NCBI GenBank assembly: GCA_947259405.1
Contig: CAMYLY010000010.1
Location: 1 to 64,000, forward strand
Source: an uncultured Gemmatimonadales bacterium
GTDB lineage: Bacteria > Gemmatimonadota > Gemmatimonadetes > Gemmatimonadales > GWC2-71-9
Reading direction: 5' to 3'
Length of the DNA stretch: 64,000 bases
Position numbers and translations under genes: made by a program. Positions 24,264 to 32,910 of this stretch are shown here, one piece after another; positions within the stretch are counted from its first letter, which is position 1; each line of letters begins with the position of its first letter. The notes beneath the pieces were generated by a model. It saw only the letters and a program-made list of their open reading frames with translations. It did not search any database and was not told where the DNA came from.

Positions 24264-25481
24264 ATGCCGATTAGCCGGCGGAATTTTGTTGCGGGTGTCG
24301 CGTCCGCTGCGATCGTGGATCCACGCGAAGCGATTGCCACTGAGCGACCTTCGGCGGAGTCACCACAGACGGCTCCGGCCGACCGGTACGATCCTTGGCT
24401 CGAGGTCGACCCAGATGCGCTGCGCCATAACGTCGGCGTGCTCTCTCGGCTGGCGCGCGGACGTCCCATTCTGGCGGTCATCAAGAACAACGCGTACGGA
24501 CTTGGGACCGTGGAAGTCGCGCGGGCGCTCGAACCGCTGACAGAGATCGTCGGGTTCGCGGTGGTCAAGACGGAAGCAGCGCTCGCGCTCACCGATGCGG
24601 GTGTTCGGAAACCGGTACTGCTCATGGCACTGTTCGCTGAGCAAGATGGTCCAGAGCTCGCAAGACGTGGAGTGCATTTCGCGTTGTGCACGGACGATAG
24701 TCCGGCGCGAGTCATGGCTGCGGCGCGAGCAGCGGGTCGACCTGCCTCCGCTCACATCTACCTCGACACCGGCATGTCGCGCATGGGGGTTCCGTATCAT
24801 CGTGCCGTTCCCTGGCTGCGCCGCGTCGCGGATACGGACATCCGGATCGTCGGGACGTTCATGGGGTTCACGGAGGATCCGGACTTCGATCGCGAACAGC
24901 TGCGTCGGTTCCGAGAGGTGGCGGCCGAAGCACGGTCGCACGGAATCGATCTCGGCCTGCTGCACGCCGCCTCGTCGGCGGGTGTCTACCACTTCCCCGA
25001 ATCGCACCTCGATATGGTGCGTCCTGGCATTTCACTCTACGGCGCCTACCCGAGTAACGCCGGTGACGAACGCGCGATCGCGGAGCTGCAAGCCGCTGTT
25101 CGTCTGCGCGCCCGGGTCGTGCGTGTTGAACGGCTCCGCGCGGGTGACAGTGTGAGCTACGGCCGGCAGTACATCGCCGAACACCCTACGTGGATCGCTA
25201 CGTTACCAGTTGGCCACACGGACGGCATCCCTCGCGAGGCGGTGCAAGGTGGCCGCGTGCTGATCAATGGTAGTCTCTACCCAGTGATCGGCGCGGTCAG
25301 TGCAAGCCATACCATTGTCGAGTTTGGGAGCGAACCCGGTGCGAGCATAGGGGACATCGCAACCTTGATTGGGCCTGATGATCGGGCAATCGAACCCAAT
25401 GGGCTTGCAGATGCGACGGGGAGGTCAGTGTACGATGTGATGATGCACCTCAACCCGACGCTGCCGAAGGTCGTGGTGTAG
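24264..25481 (+). CDS. alr: Tat-exported PLP-dependent alanine (or broad-specificity amino acid) racemase
   Basis: A 405-residue fold-type III PLP racemase. The N-terminus PISRRNFVAGVASAAIV is a twin-arginine signal, so the folded, cofactor-loaded enzyme is sent to the periplasm. The PLP-binding Lys74 lies in AVIKNNAYGLG and the catalytic Tyr299 in VSYGRQY; YLDTGMSRMG and VRPGISLYGAYPS are further family landmarks. The KNNAYG variant of the usual KADAYG motif is seen in exported or broad-specificity racemases. A strong AAGGAGG lies six bases before ATG 24264, which settles the start against the in-frame 24207 site. Export argues against the only role being cell-wall D-Ala supply; use or production of extracellular D-amino acids is inferred. 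Confidence 0.88.
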   Translation: MPISRRNFVAGVASAAIVDPREAIATERPSAESPQTAPADRYDPWLEVDPDALRHNVGVLSRLARGRPILAVIKNNAYGLGTVEVARALEPLTEIVGFAVVKTEAALALTDAGVRKPVLLMALFAEQDGPELARRGVHFALCTDDSPARVMAAARAAGRPASAHIYLDTGMSRMGVPYHRAVPWLRRVADTDIRIVGTFMGFTEDPDFDREQLRRFREVAAEARSHGIDLGLLHAASSAGVYHFPESHLDMVRPGISLYGAYPSNAGDERAIAELQAAVRLRARVVRVERLRAGDSVSYGRQYIAEHPTWIATLPVGHTDGIPREAVQGGRVLINGSLYPVIGAVSASHTIVEFGSEPGASIGDIATLIGPDDRAIEPNGLADATGRSVYDVMMHLNPTLPKVVV

Positions 25482-25530
25482 GCCAGGATGGGCGGTTGCG
25501 AGGGCTGCAAACGCGAGTGAGCTTGTCTGA

Positions 25531-28479
25531 ATGCCCGAGTTCCAGGATCGGCTCACTGCGGCGCTCGAGGGCAGGTACCGTGTCGAGCAGGAGCTCGGTG
25601 CGGGTGGAATGGCCATCGTCTACCTCGCCCACGACATACGCAACAACCGCAAGGTAGCGCTCAAGGTGCTGCGGCCAGAACTCGCGGCCGTGCTCGGGGT
25701 CGATCGGTTCACGCGCGAGATTGACGTCACGGCGAATCTGCAGCACGCCCACATCCTGCCGCTCTTCGAATCGGGCGAAGCCGACGGGTTCGTGTACTAC
25801 GTCATGCCGTTCGTGGAGGGCGAATCCCTCCGTGAGAAGTTGGCGCGCGAGGGGCCGCTTCCCATAGACGACGTCGTACGACTGCTGGGCCAGGTGGCGG
25901 ACGCCCTCCATTATGCCCACTCACGGGGCGTGCTCCATCGCGACATCAAGCCCGACAACATCATGATCGCCGGCCGGCAGGCGACGGTGATGGATTTTGG
26001 CGTCTCGCGCGCGGTGACAGAGGCGACTGAGGAGTCGGCTTTGACGACCGCAGGTATGGCCATCGGAACGCCAGCCTACATGGCGCCCGAACAGGCGGCC
26101 GCCGACCCCAACATCGATCACCGGGCGGACATCTACGCCCTCGGCATCATGGGGTATGAGTTGCTGACCGGTGCCACACCGTTCGAGGGCCGTGCCCCGC
26201 ATCAAGTGTTGGCGGCACACATGACCGAAGATCCTGGACCGGTGTCCGGGAAGCGCGCCGACACGCCGGAAGTGCTCGGCGACGTGATCATGCGTTCCCT
26301 CGCGAAAGATCCTAATGCGCGATGGAGTAGTGCAGAGGACGTCGTCGATCAACTCGAGTCATCGGTCGCGGCGCCACCGTCCGCCGCGTCACCCATGCCA
26401 AACGCGCTAGCGGGGAGGATCATTCCATTGGCCGTTGTCGCCGCCGCCGCGGCAATCGCCATTGCCGTGTTGGCCCCGTTCGGCGAACCCGCCGCTGATG
26501 TTTCGCCGACGTCCCTTGTGATCTTCCCGTTCGCGGTTCAGGGCACGACCGACTCAACATCGCTCGACGGCGAAGGATGGATGCGCCTGCTGAGCGCGAG
26601 CTTGGATGGAGCGGGCGACCTGCGCGTCGTGGATCCTCATGCGGTTGTTGCGTCGGTGGCGGAACGTGGGGTGCAGGCGGTGGCGCCCGTCGCGGGTGCG
26701 TCGCTCGCCGAGGAATTCGGTGCCGGCCTCCACGTGATCGGTGACGTCGTCCGCGCAGGGAGCCAGGTCAGGGTCGGGGCTGCGCTCTACCGCCACGGAG
26801 AGCCAGATCCGATTGGGCGTGCGTCGGTCGATGGGGATCCTGAGGCGATCGTGACAATTGTTGACAGTGTCGCCGCGACGCTGCTCGCTTCAAGCGCTCT
26901 GGCCGGGTCGCGTATCAATCAAGTTGCGGTCCGCACGAGCGCGTCGCTTCCCGCCATCAAGTCATGGCTTCTTGGAGAGAGCTACTTCCGTCGGGGCCTC
27001 TATCCGGAGGCCGTGGGAGCTTTTCGCGCCGCGGTCGCCACGGACAGCCAATTTGCCCTTGCGCACTACCGCCTCAGTATCGCCGCCGAGTATACCAACC
27101 CCGGTCCGGATGTGGTGGAAGCTGCGGCTGATGCGGCGGTACGCCTCATCGACCGTCTATCTGCCCGCGACAGCCTTCTGCTCGTCGCACTTCTCATGAC
27201 GCGAGCGGGAGACGACTCGAGCGCCGCGGCTGTTTTTCAGAGCGTGACGTCCCAATGGCCGCAGGATCTCGAGGCGTCATTTCAGCTCGGCGAGATCGAC
27301 TTCCACTTCGGTCCGTTCCGTGGCAGGCCACTGTCAGCCGCTCGGAACGCGTTCGAGAGAGTCGTGGCGCTCGATCCGAATCATTTCCAAGCGTTGGTGC
27401 ACTTGAATCGGATTGCGGCGTGGGAAAATGACACGGCGGCTCTCGATTCAATTACAGGCCGGCTCGCGATGCTCGGTCCCGAGGCCAATCAGACGTTCGA
27501 CGCCCAGGTGCAACGCGCGTCGGCACTGGGGGACTCGGCTGGCCTTGCTCGCCTGCTGGGGCACTATCGCACGCGATCCGAGGTGCCGATGGCATTCACG
27601 GCCGTCGACATGATGATCTGGAGCAAGCAGCTCGCCGCGTCGGATTCGCTGTTTGCGATCATGGCTGAGCCAGACCGATCTCCCGCCATGCGGGCAGTGG
27701 GGCACCTTTTCCGCGCCTATCACCGTGCGTATCGCGGAAGGTGGAGGGTGGCGAAATCCGAGCTTGCCGAAGCGCAACGGTATGATCCCGCACTTGGAAT
27801 CACGCATCGCGTGATCTTTGCGCAAGCGTTGTGGGCGGTGACGCCTTCGACCGAGTACGAAGTACTGCGGGAGGACCTCTTGCGCTGGACGCCGATCACC
27901 GGATCACCAGCGTTGCAGACCTGCCAGTTCAACTTCGACTACGCGCGATACCCATTGGTGCGCGAGTACGGCCTGGGACTCGTCGCCGCCCGCCTGGGTG
28001 ACGCTCAACGCGTTGCCGACGCTCAATCCGCACTCGCATCCCTTGAAGAAACGGCGGCGGTCGCCGTGGCGTTGTCGCGGAGTCTCGAGGCGCACCTGGC
28101 GTGGCAGTCGGGCGACGTAGGTGCGACACTCCAGGTACTCGAGCGCCAGCCGAGTATGGGGTACTACCAGGCCGGAATGTGTTCACCGATTGTAGGCCGA
28201 CCAGGGGACCGTTACTTACGAGCGCTAGCGCTTGAAGCCATTGGGGGTCGCGACGACGAAGCGGCCCAGTGGTTTCGCTCGCTCGCAAACGCGAGCCACT
28301 TCGATCGGCTGTTCACCGCACCGGCGGAACTCGCGTTGGGCCGGATCGCCGAGCGGCAGGCACGCGTGAACGACGCGCGCGACCACTATCAGCAGTTCCT
28401 CTTGCTCTGGGACGATCCCGACCCTGAGTTGCGGTCCTTCGTCGATGAGGCGGAAGAGGCGTTGCGTCGCTTAGGGTGA
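25531..28479 (+). CDS. Transmembrane Ser/Thr protein kinase with C-terminal TPR region
   Basis: A 982-residue PknB-type kinase. Catalytic elements: Gly loop GAGGMA (23-28), Lys45 in VALKVL, HRDIKPDN (His136, Asp138), DFG (155-157) and MAPEQ. The activation loop contains Thr/Ser after AVTEATEESALTTAG. A single membrane helix is seen at about 298-317 (IPLAVVAAAAAIAIAVLAP). The external part first shows an alpha/beta segment (SLVIFPFAVQGTTDST, VIGDVVRAGSQVRVGAAL) like TolB-N/adenylate-cyclase-associated regions, then TPR-like helical pairs (ALAHYRLSIAAEY, FERVVALDPNHFQALVHLNRIA). This layout is typical of Gemmatimonadota and relatives. Substrates unknown. The 3' end overlaps the convergent MBL gene by nine bases. 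Confidence 0.92.
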   Translation: MPEFQDRLTAALEGRYRVEQELGAGGMAIVYLAHDIRNNRKVALKVLRPELAAVLGVDRFTREIDVTANLQHAHILPLFESGEADGFVYYVMPFVEGESLREKLAREGPLPIDDVVRLLGQVADALHYAHSRGVLHRDIKPDNIMIAGRQATVMDFGVSRAVTEATEESALTTAGMAIGTPAYMAPEQAAADPNIDHRADIYALGIMGYELLTGATPFEGRAPHQVLAAHMTEDPGPVSGKRADTPEVLGDVIMRSLAKDPNARWSSAEDVVDQLESSVAAPPSAASPMPNALAGRIIPLAVVAAAAAIAIAVLAPFGEPAADVSPTSLVIFPFAVQGTTDSTSLDGEGWMRLLSASLDGAGDLRVVDPHAVVASVAERGVQAVAPVAGASLAEEFGAGLHVIGDVVRAGSQVRVGAALYRHGEPDPIGRASVDGDPEAIVTIVDSVAATLLASSALAGSRINQVAVRTSASLPAIKSWLLGESYFRRGLYPEAVGAFRAAVATDSQFALAHYRLSIAAEYTNPGPDVVEAAADAAVRLIDRLSARDSLLLVALLMTRAGDDSSAAAVFQSVTSQWPQDLEASFQLGEIDFHFGPFRGRPLSAARNAFERVVALDPNHFQALVHLNRIAAWENDTAALDSITGRLAMLGPEANQTFDAQVQRASALGDSAGLARLLGHYRTRSEVPMAFTAVDMMIWSKQLAASDSLFAIMAEPDRSPAMRAVGHLFRAYHRAYRGRWRVAKSELAEAQRYDPALGITHRVIFAQALWAVTPSTEYEVLREDLLRWTPITGSPALQTCQFNFDYARYPLVREYGLGLVAARLGDAQRVADAQSALASLEETAAVAVALSRSLEAHLAWQSGDVGATLQVLERQPSMGYYQAGMCSPIVGRPGDRYLRALALEAIGGRDDEAAQWFRSLANASHFDRLFTAPAELALGRIAERQARVNDARDHYQQFLLLWDDPDPELRSFVDEAEEALRRLG

Positions 28480-29295
28480 AGTGCAGGTACGGGTGCTCTC
28501 GGTCTGAGGCAGACACGCACGAATCAAGTTGCGTTTGGAAAAGTGAAACCCCGTCAGCGCGGACATGATGGGCTCACGGCCAAGCACATGCCGAGTGATG
28601 GCAGTAACGCTTTCACCGCGGTCATGGCGGCGTCGCACCTCCTCCCGTAGCGTCGTCAGATAGTCGGCTTTCTGGCGCAGCGCGTCGCGTCCCTTTCGCA
28701 CCACGCCACGGTGCGCGCAGAAGACGGTGTCAAATTCGTGTTCAAGGAGTGCGTGGAGAGTTTCGATCTGTTGAACGACATTCTCGTCAGCACGAAAGAA
28801 CTTCGGTTGGCTCGCGATATACGCATCGCCGGTGAAGAGCCAACCACGGTCGACTGCGAGATAGCATGTCATGTCCGGAGAGTGCCCGGGGGACGCGATT
28901 GGCCGGAGCCGGTACCCGTCCGAAAGCGCCAACTCATCGGGAACGGCCTTCGGTGTGAACGTGTTCGGTGTACCCCACACCACGCGCTGATAGAGCCTGA
29001 GGGGAAATCCGTTCCGAACAAGGTCGACGCCGTTCGACGGCATGAACACGGTTGCCGTCAGGTCGCGTTGGAGGCGTGCGCCGTTGCCGCTGTGATCTTC
29101 ATGATGGTGGGTAATCAGGACCGTGTCGGTGTTCCGCTCGTGGAGAAACTGACGGACACGATGCCACTGATTGGGCGGGCCGGTATCGATGGCCGTGCGA
29201 CCGATCCGGTACACGATGCAGGTCGACGTGATGCTTCCGCCGAACCGCCCCACCCGTAGGCCTTCGACGCCTTCGAATTCGATTCGATCAGTCAC
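28471..29295 (-). CDS. MBL-fold metallo-hydrolase (glyoxalase II-like)
   Basis: A 274-residue soluble hydrolase without a signal peptide. It has the binuclear metal motif THHHEDHSG, the second-shell SPGHSPDM His, the bridging Asp in FTGDAYIAS and a last His in FCAHRGVV. The C-terminal ~60 residues form a helical region with a HTH-like look (LTTLREEVRRRHDRGESVTAITRHVLG), similar to the added C-terminal domain of LACTB2-type enzymes. The substrate is probably a thioester, lactone or nucleic-acid ester; sequence does not decide. It is the last gene of the long minus-strand block that includes the lipoprotein cluster, 39 bases after the previous stop. Confidence 0.8.
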   Translation of the reverse strand: MTDRIEFEGVEGLRVGRFGGSITSTCIVYRIGRTAIDTGPPNQWHRVRQFLHERNTDTVLITHHHEDHSGNGARLQRDLTATVFMPSNGVDLVRNGFPLRLYQRVVWGTPNTFTPKAVPDELALSDGYRLRPIASPGHSPDMTCYLAVDRGWLFTGDAYIASQPKFFRADENVVQQIETLHALLEHEFDTVFCAHRGVVRKGRDALRQKADYLTTLREEVRRRHDRGESVTAITRHVLGREPIMSALTGFHFSKRNLIRACLPQTESTRTCTSP

Positions 29296-29334
29296 GCGAG
29301 GTCCTTCAGTGGGACCGCGTGGATGATGCCTGGC

Positions 29335-29970
29335 TTACCGCCTCTGCCAGGTCGGACGCAGGTCCTCCGTCAAGTAGTCCATCAATACGTCCAGCAGTCT
29401 GCCGTACGCCTCGTCTGGGTTCTCGGCTGCGAAGTAGGGCTTTCCGTCTACCATCCCCACCTCGCCGACTTTCTCCGTGACTTTGCTGCTGGTGGACCAC
29501 AATGTGCCACCCGATTCGGTCGACAGCAGGCGCACCGTACCCTCGAGGCTCACGGTCGCCTCGACGAACGGGAAGCGGAGATTGGCGACGCCGGCACTTG
29601 GTGTGACGTCCGACACCGTAAGGTGGCCGAAGAACACGGCGGGCACCCCATACTCGTCACCGATCAAGCGCGCCGTGCGTACACCCGGGCGTTCCCCCTC
29701 GCCGGCCGCATCGATGATATGGGGAATCTCGCCAAGTTCGAGCACTTCTATGCCGAACTGCCCCTCGAAAATGCGCGCCGCAAACCGCCTTGTGGCCACC
29801 TCGTGCAGCGAGCCACGGGCGTTCTCGACCGTGAAGGTCACGAGTCCCACTTGGCCGTATGGAGCGAGGTCCACACGGGGTGGAACCAACACGCGCTGGC
29901 CCCCGCACGCCGCCGTGATAGCGGCCACGAGTACGAGGGTTCCAATTGTCTGGGTACGTTGCCAGGTCAT
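29335..29970 (-). CDS. Lipoprotein with CsgG/LpoB-like fold features
   Basis: A 211-residue lipoprotein; the signal ends in LVAAITAACGG (lipid Cys ~22). The mature part has YGQVGLVTFTVENARGS, then a helix 'ATRRFAARIFEGQFGIEVLELG', then EYGVPAVFFGHLTVSDV and long strands FVEATVSLEGTVRLLSTESGGTLW. This order (nucleotide-fold-like alternation plus an amphipathic beta-hairpin) resembles CsgG, LpoB and related outer membrane lipoproteins, but similarity is too weak to name a function. ATG 29970 is preferred over TTG 29994, which would add eight polar residues before the signal. It follows the TPR gene at 30082 by 111 bases on the same strand. Confidence 0.6.
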   Translation of the reverse strand: MTWQRTQTIGTLVLVAAITAACGGQRVLVPPRVDLAPYGQVGLVTFTVENARGSLHEVATRRFAARIFEGQFGIEVLELGEIPHIIDAAGEGERPGVRTARLIGDEYGVPAVFFGHLTVSDVTPSAGVANLRFPFVEATVSLEGTVRLLSTESGGTLWSTSSKVTEKVGEVGMVDGKPYFAAENPDEAYGRLLDVLMDYLTEDLRPTWQRR

Positions 29971-30081
29971 GTCCAACTCACGTCTCGAGGTCAATTCACA
30001 CAGTGGATACGAGGAAATCTAGCGAACTCCTCGAGACGGGTGTGGTGCGGTGGGTCGGGTGAGGTGCCCTCGCCGATCGGC

Positions 30082-31128
30082 CTAGCCGAGCGGTGCGACG
30101 AAGGGGAGTTCACTGCGGATAAACGGATTCGAACGTCGGTCCTGGGAAAGGAACTCGTCGAGTTTGCGGACCTCGTTGGTCAGGCCGAGTTGCTGGAATC
30201 GGTGCCGAGCGTCCCGTGCCATGGCCCGGGCTTCGCCCTCCCGTTCCGGCGTGTCCATGACCCAAGCCAGGTCGCGTTCCGCTCGCGCAGCGAGGAGTGG
30301 ACGCCCGAGTTTCTCGGCCCTTTGAATCACATCGCGAAGGACACGTTCGGCCTCCTCGGCCAAATCCATCGCGGCCAACGTGCATCCGAGCACGCGCAAA
30401 TCCTCGGCTTCACCGACTACGTCTCCAATGGCACGTTCTTCTTGAATCGCGAGCTCGATCTCACGATGCGCCACGAGCGAGTCACCCGCCATCAGGCGGA
30501 TCTCCGCACGTCCGCCGCGCGTCAGTGTGATGAGTCGCCGGTCCCCGGACGCTTCCGCGGCGCTGATGGCCTGATCCTCCGTGCGGAGCGCTTTCGTGAG
30601 GTCGCCCATTTCACGATAGGTGGCGGCCAGATTGTGGAGCGACTCGGCCACGCCGACCGTTAGCCCGCCCTGCTGGTACGCGGCGAGGGCCATGGTATAC
30701 GATCCGATCGCGCGGCCGTAGTCGCCGCGCATGTCCGCGATGATTCCCAGGTTGTTCGCCATACGCCCCAGGGTCGCGTGGTCACCTTGCCGTTTGGCGT
30801 CGCCCAATCCGTCTTCGAACGAGCGTTCCGCGTGGTGCGTCCGTCCAGTCTCGAGCGCAATCGCGGCGAGTACGTTTCTGGCGCGCAGCGCGGTCGGATC
30901 GTCGCCCTTTGCGCGCGCGGCCTGGAGCGCTGCCCAGGCCCATCGCTCCGCGTCGTTGGTGTCGCCGAGGCGGGCGTGCGCCATTCCGCGCAGCAGCGCC
31001 AGTGGAGGCGTCTGCTCGACGTCCACGTCCTCGACCCCGCGCAGGCATTCCAACACGCTCACGTGTTGTCCGGCGTCAGCGAGGCCCTGGGCCCGCTTGA
31101 GTAGCTGGAGCGGGGTCAGTGCTTCCAT
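30082..31128 (-). CDS. TPR-repeat protein, paralogue of 31813-32871
   Basis: A 348-residue soluble protein made almost wholly of tetratricopeptide helices: LALLRGMAHARLGDTNDAERW, LRARNVLAAIALETGRTHHAE, MANNLGIIADMRGDYGRAI, SLHNLAATYREMGDLTKAL and EDLRVLGCTLAAMDLAEEAE. No signal peptide is present from ATG 31128, whose AT lies inside the TGATG overlap with the upstream lipoprotein stop, so the two are translationally coupled. The open frame upstream of 31128 lies in the lipoprotein gene and is ignored. It aligns along its length with the other TPR protein of the cluster, pointing to a duplication. Likely a scaffold binding partner proteins; the partner is not known. Confidence 0.8.
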   Translation of the reverse strand: MEALTPLQLLKRAQGLADAGQHVSVLECLRGVEDVDVEQTPPLALLRGMAHARLGDTNDAERWAWAALQAARAKGDDPTALRARNVLAAIALETGRTHHAERSFEDGLGDAKRQGDHATLGRMANNLGIIADMRGDYGRAIGSYTMALAAYQQGGLTVGVAESLHNLAATYREMGDLTKALRTEDQAISAAEASGDRRLITLTRGGRAEIRLMAGDSLVAHREIELAIQEERAIGDVVGEAEDLRVLGCTLAAMDLAEEAERVLRDVIQRAEKLGRPLLAARAERDLAWVMDTPEREGEARAMARDARHRFQQLGLTNEVRKLDEFLSQDRRSNPFIRSELPFVAPLG

Positions 31129-31829
31129 CAGTACGCTACCGCGTAACCCGAGAAGTGATCGAGCGGTGCTCTGAACCAGTCCTCCTTGATGTTCTGCTCG
31201 GCGTCGTGCGGACTCCACGTTGTGGCATCGCCGCTCTGATGCCACATCGACAACGCTTCCTCATCCGCCTTCTTCATACCCTTGTCGCTGTACCAGAGGT
31301 AAAGCACCGCTGGTGACGAGCTGCTGAATCGGAGGCCAGATGGATAGAAGTGTACTTCGGATGCCAACGAATCAGCGACAACGGTGATCAAAACCGAGTC
31401 GCCAGCAGCGATCATACTGTCGTCTGGGCGTTTGAACAAGCCGTCTTCGGGGATGTCGAGTCTGGCGATGGGCTCGTAGGCCGACCCGTTATTTCCGTTG
31501 TGGATGGTGCGCTGAATTTCAACGCTGATGGCCTCGCCGCTCACCGCCCAGAACGATAGCGCATGGTTGCCACTGACAACCGATGCCGATTGTAGCATCC
31601 CGTCGTCCGCACGCTCGGCGCCGCTGCCCGTAAAGACCACGGTGGCGCCGGCCGACCAGGCGACTGGAACGAAGTCAGCGTCTGCGACGATCGATTGCTG
31701 CACGTCGTCGAGTGGTGGCGCCACGCCGTCGGAACACCCGAGCGCCAACACACTCGTAAGGGCCACGAGGACCCATAGTCGGATCATCGTGAGGCGTGTA
31801 TTCGAGTCTTGTCTAATCAATGTTCGCAT
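31128..31829 (-). CDS. ZU5-like lipoprotein ending in HFSGYAVAY (paralogue D)
   Basis: A 233-residue lipoprotein; lipobox VLALGC after MIRLWVLVALTS. ATG 31829 is chosen because GGAG lies six bases upstream inside the 3' end of the TPR gene. The first part has ADFVPVAWSAGATVVFTG and ends with a strand-rich domain: IARLDIPEDGLF, GDSVLITVVAD, then VHFYPSGLRFSSSSPAVLYLWY. These match the ZU5 pattern (LxIPxGA..., xxPxGxxFxxPxxLxxxx). The chain finishes APLDHFSGYAVAY. HFS at this strand is the autoproteolysis site in animal ZU5/FIIND domains (PIDD, NLRP1, CARD8). Self-cleavage here is inferred. Function unknown; coupled to TPR genes on both sides. Confidence 0.75.
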   Translation of the reverse strand: MRTLIRQDSNTRLTMIRLWVLVALTSVLALGCSDGVAPPLDDVQQSIVADADFVPVAWSAGATVVFTGSGAERADDGMLQSASVVSGNHALSFWAVSGEAISVEIQRTIHNGNNGSAYEPIARLDIPEDGLFKRPDDSMIAAGDSVLITVVADSLASEVHFYPSGLRFSSSSPAVLYLWYSDKGMKKADEEALSMWHQSGDATTWSPHDAEQNIKEDWFRAPLDHFSGYAVAY

Positions 31830-32871
31830 TGTTCTCCGTTCCATTTGAGCTTGATTCAGCTTCATTGGAGCGTTCTGCGCTGGCGATGAGTGCTTCGAGG
31901 CGACGTACCTCGACCACCGCGCCCATGCGCGTGAATTCATCAAGCGCCGTCCTGGCGATGGAGGCCGCGTCCTCGACGCAACCGCGATCCATCAAGAGTC
32001 GAGCGAGATCCCGCTGCGCCGATGCCAGCAGGAGTGGTCGCTCGAGCTGTCTGGCGCGTACCGTGACGTCGCGAAAAGCGGTTTCTGCCTCCGCCGTCTC
32101 GCCGGACGCAGCAATGGCAAGCGCCAAGATCCGCAGATCTTCGGCCTCGCACACGGTGTCACCAAGCGCGCGATGTGTCGCCACCGCCTGCTCTGCTTCT
32201 TTACGGGCCAGTATCGGGTCGCCCGCCGCCGCGCGGATCTCCGCGCGACCGGCTACCACCTTGGCGAGAAGCGACGTATCGTCGATCGTCACCGCCTCGT
32301 GCACGGCACGGTCGGCGGCTGTGAGCGCTTCGTCGAACTTGCGCTGCTCGCGATAGGTGATGCCGAGATTGTGGTGGGATTCCACAACGCCACGCAGCTG
32401 CTGTGCGCGTTGGTAGGCGGCAATGGCGTTGGTGTAGTCGCCCACCGCGGCCTCGAAATCCCCGCGCAGATTCGCAATGATCCCGAGGTTGTTGGCGCAG
32501 CGACCGACGGTGACGAAGTCGCCGGCGTCCAACGCTGCAGAACGCGCCTCCATGAATGACGTGCGTGCCTTTTCGATCTCACCGGACTCGAACGCGATAC
32601 CCCCGCACACGTTGAGCGCGCGGAGTTCCATAGGCCGGTCGCCACGATCCCGCGCGCCAGCCAATGCGATAACAGCCCAGTGATGCGCCTCGAGCGAGGA
32701 TCCGACGTGCGCCAACGCGGTGGCGAACCGAAGGGCCAGCTCGGGACTCCCCTGCAGCTGCCCATACGGCCGCTCACGTAGCGAGCGCACGACTTCCTCG
32801 AATTGTCCAGACTCGGCCAGTCGTGTGATTCGGTTCAGTGGCGCGAGCGCCCAGCGAAGCTCAGTTGCCAT
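31813..32871 (-). CDS. TPR-repeat protein, paralogue of 30082-31128
   Basis: A 352-residue soluble TPR protein. Repeats include LALRFATALAHVGSSLEAHHW, ALNVCGGIAFESGEIEKARTS, RCANNLGIIANLRGDFEAAVG, ESHHNLGITYREQRKFDEAL and LRILALAIAASGETAEAETAF. GGAGG five bases before ATG 32871 fixes the start; the upstream ATG at 32895 is weaker. The C-terminal ~15 residues are Asn/Ser/Glu-rich and probably disordered. Its 3' end overlaps the start of lipoprotein D by 17 bases. The TPR-lipoprotein-TPR order, with overlaps, says that the three proteins are made together. Confidence 0.8.
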   Translation of the reverse strand: MATELRWALAPLNRITRLAESGQFEEVVRSLRERPYGQLQGSPELALRFATALAHVGSSLEAHHWAVIALAGARDRGDRPMELRALNVCGGIAFESGEIEKARTSFMEARSAALDAGDFVTVGRCANNLGIIANLRGDFEAAVGDYTNAIAAYQRAQQLRGVVESHHNLGITYREQRKFDEALTAADRAVHEAVTIDDTSLLAKVVAGRAEIRAAAGDPILARKEAEQAVATHRALGDTVCEAEDLRILALAIAASGETAEAETAFRDVTVRARQLERPLLLASAQRDLARLLMDRGCVEDAASIARTALDEFTRMGAVVEVRRLEALIASAERSNEAESSSNGTENNANID

Positions 32872-32910
32872 AGGAGCCTCCGTGCGGTGGCGCAACGATC
32901 ACGGCTGACA

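Noticed and set aside
29323..30663. Plus-strand open frame of 446 codons opposite the CsgG-like lipoprotein and TPR genes
   Set aside because: It crosses two genes with clear signal peptide and TPR repeats; its own translation has no domain or ribosome site.
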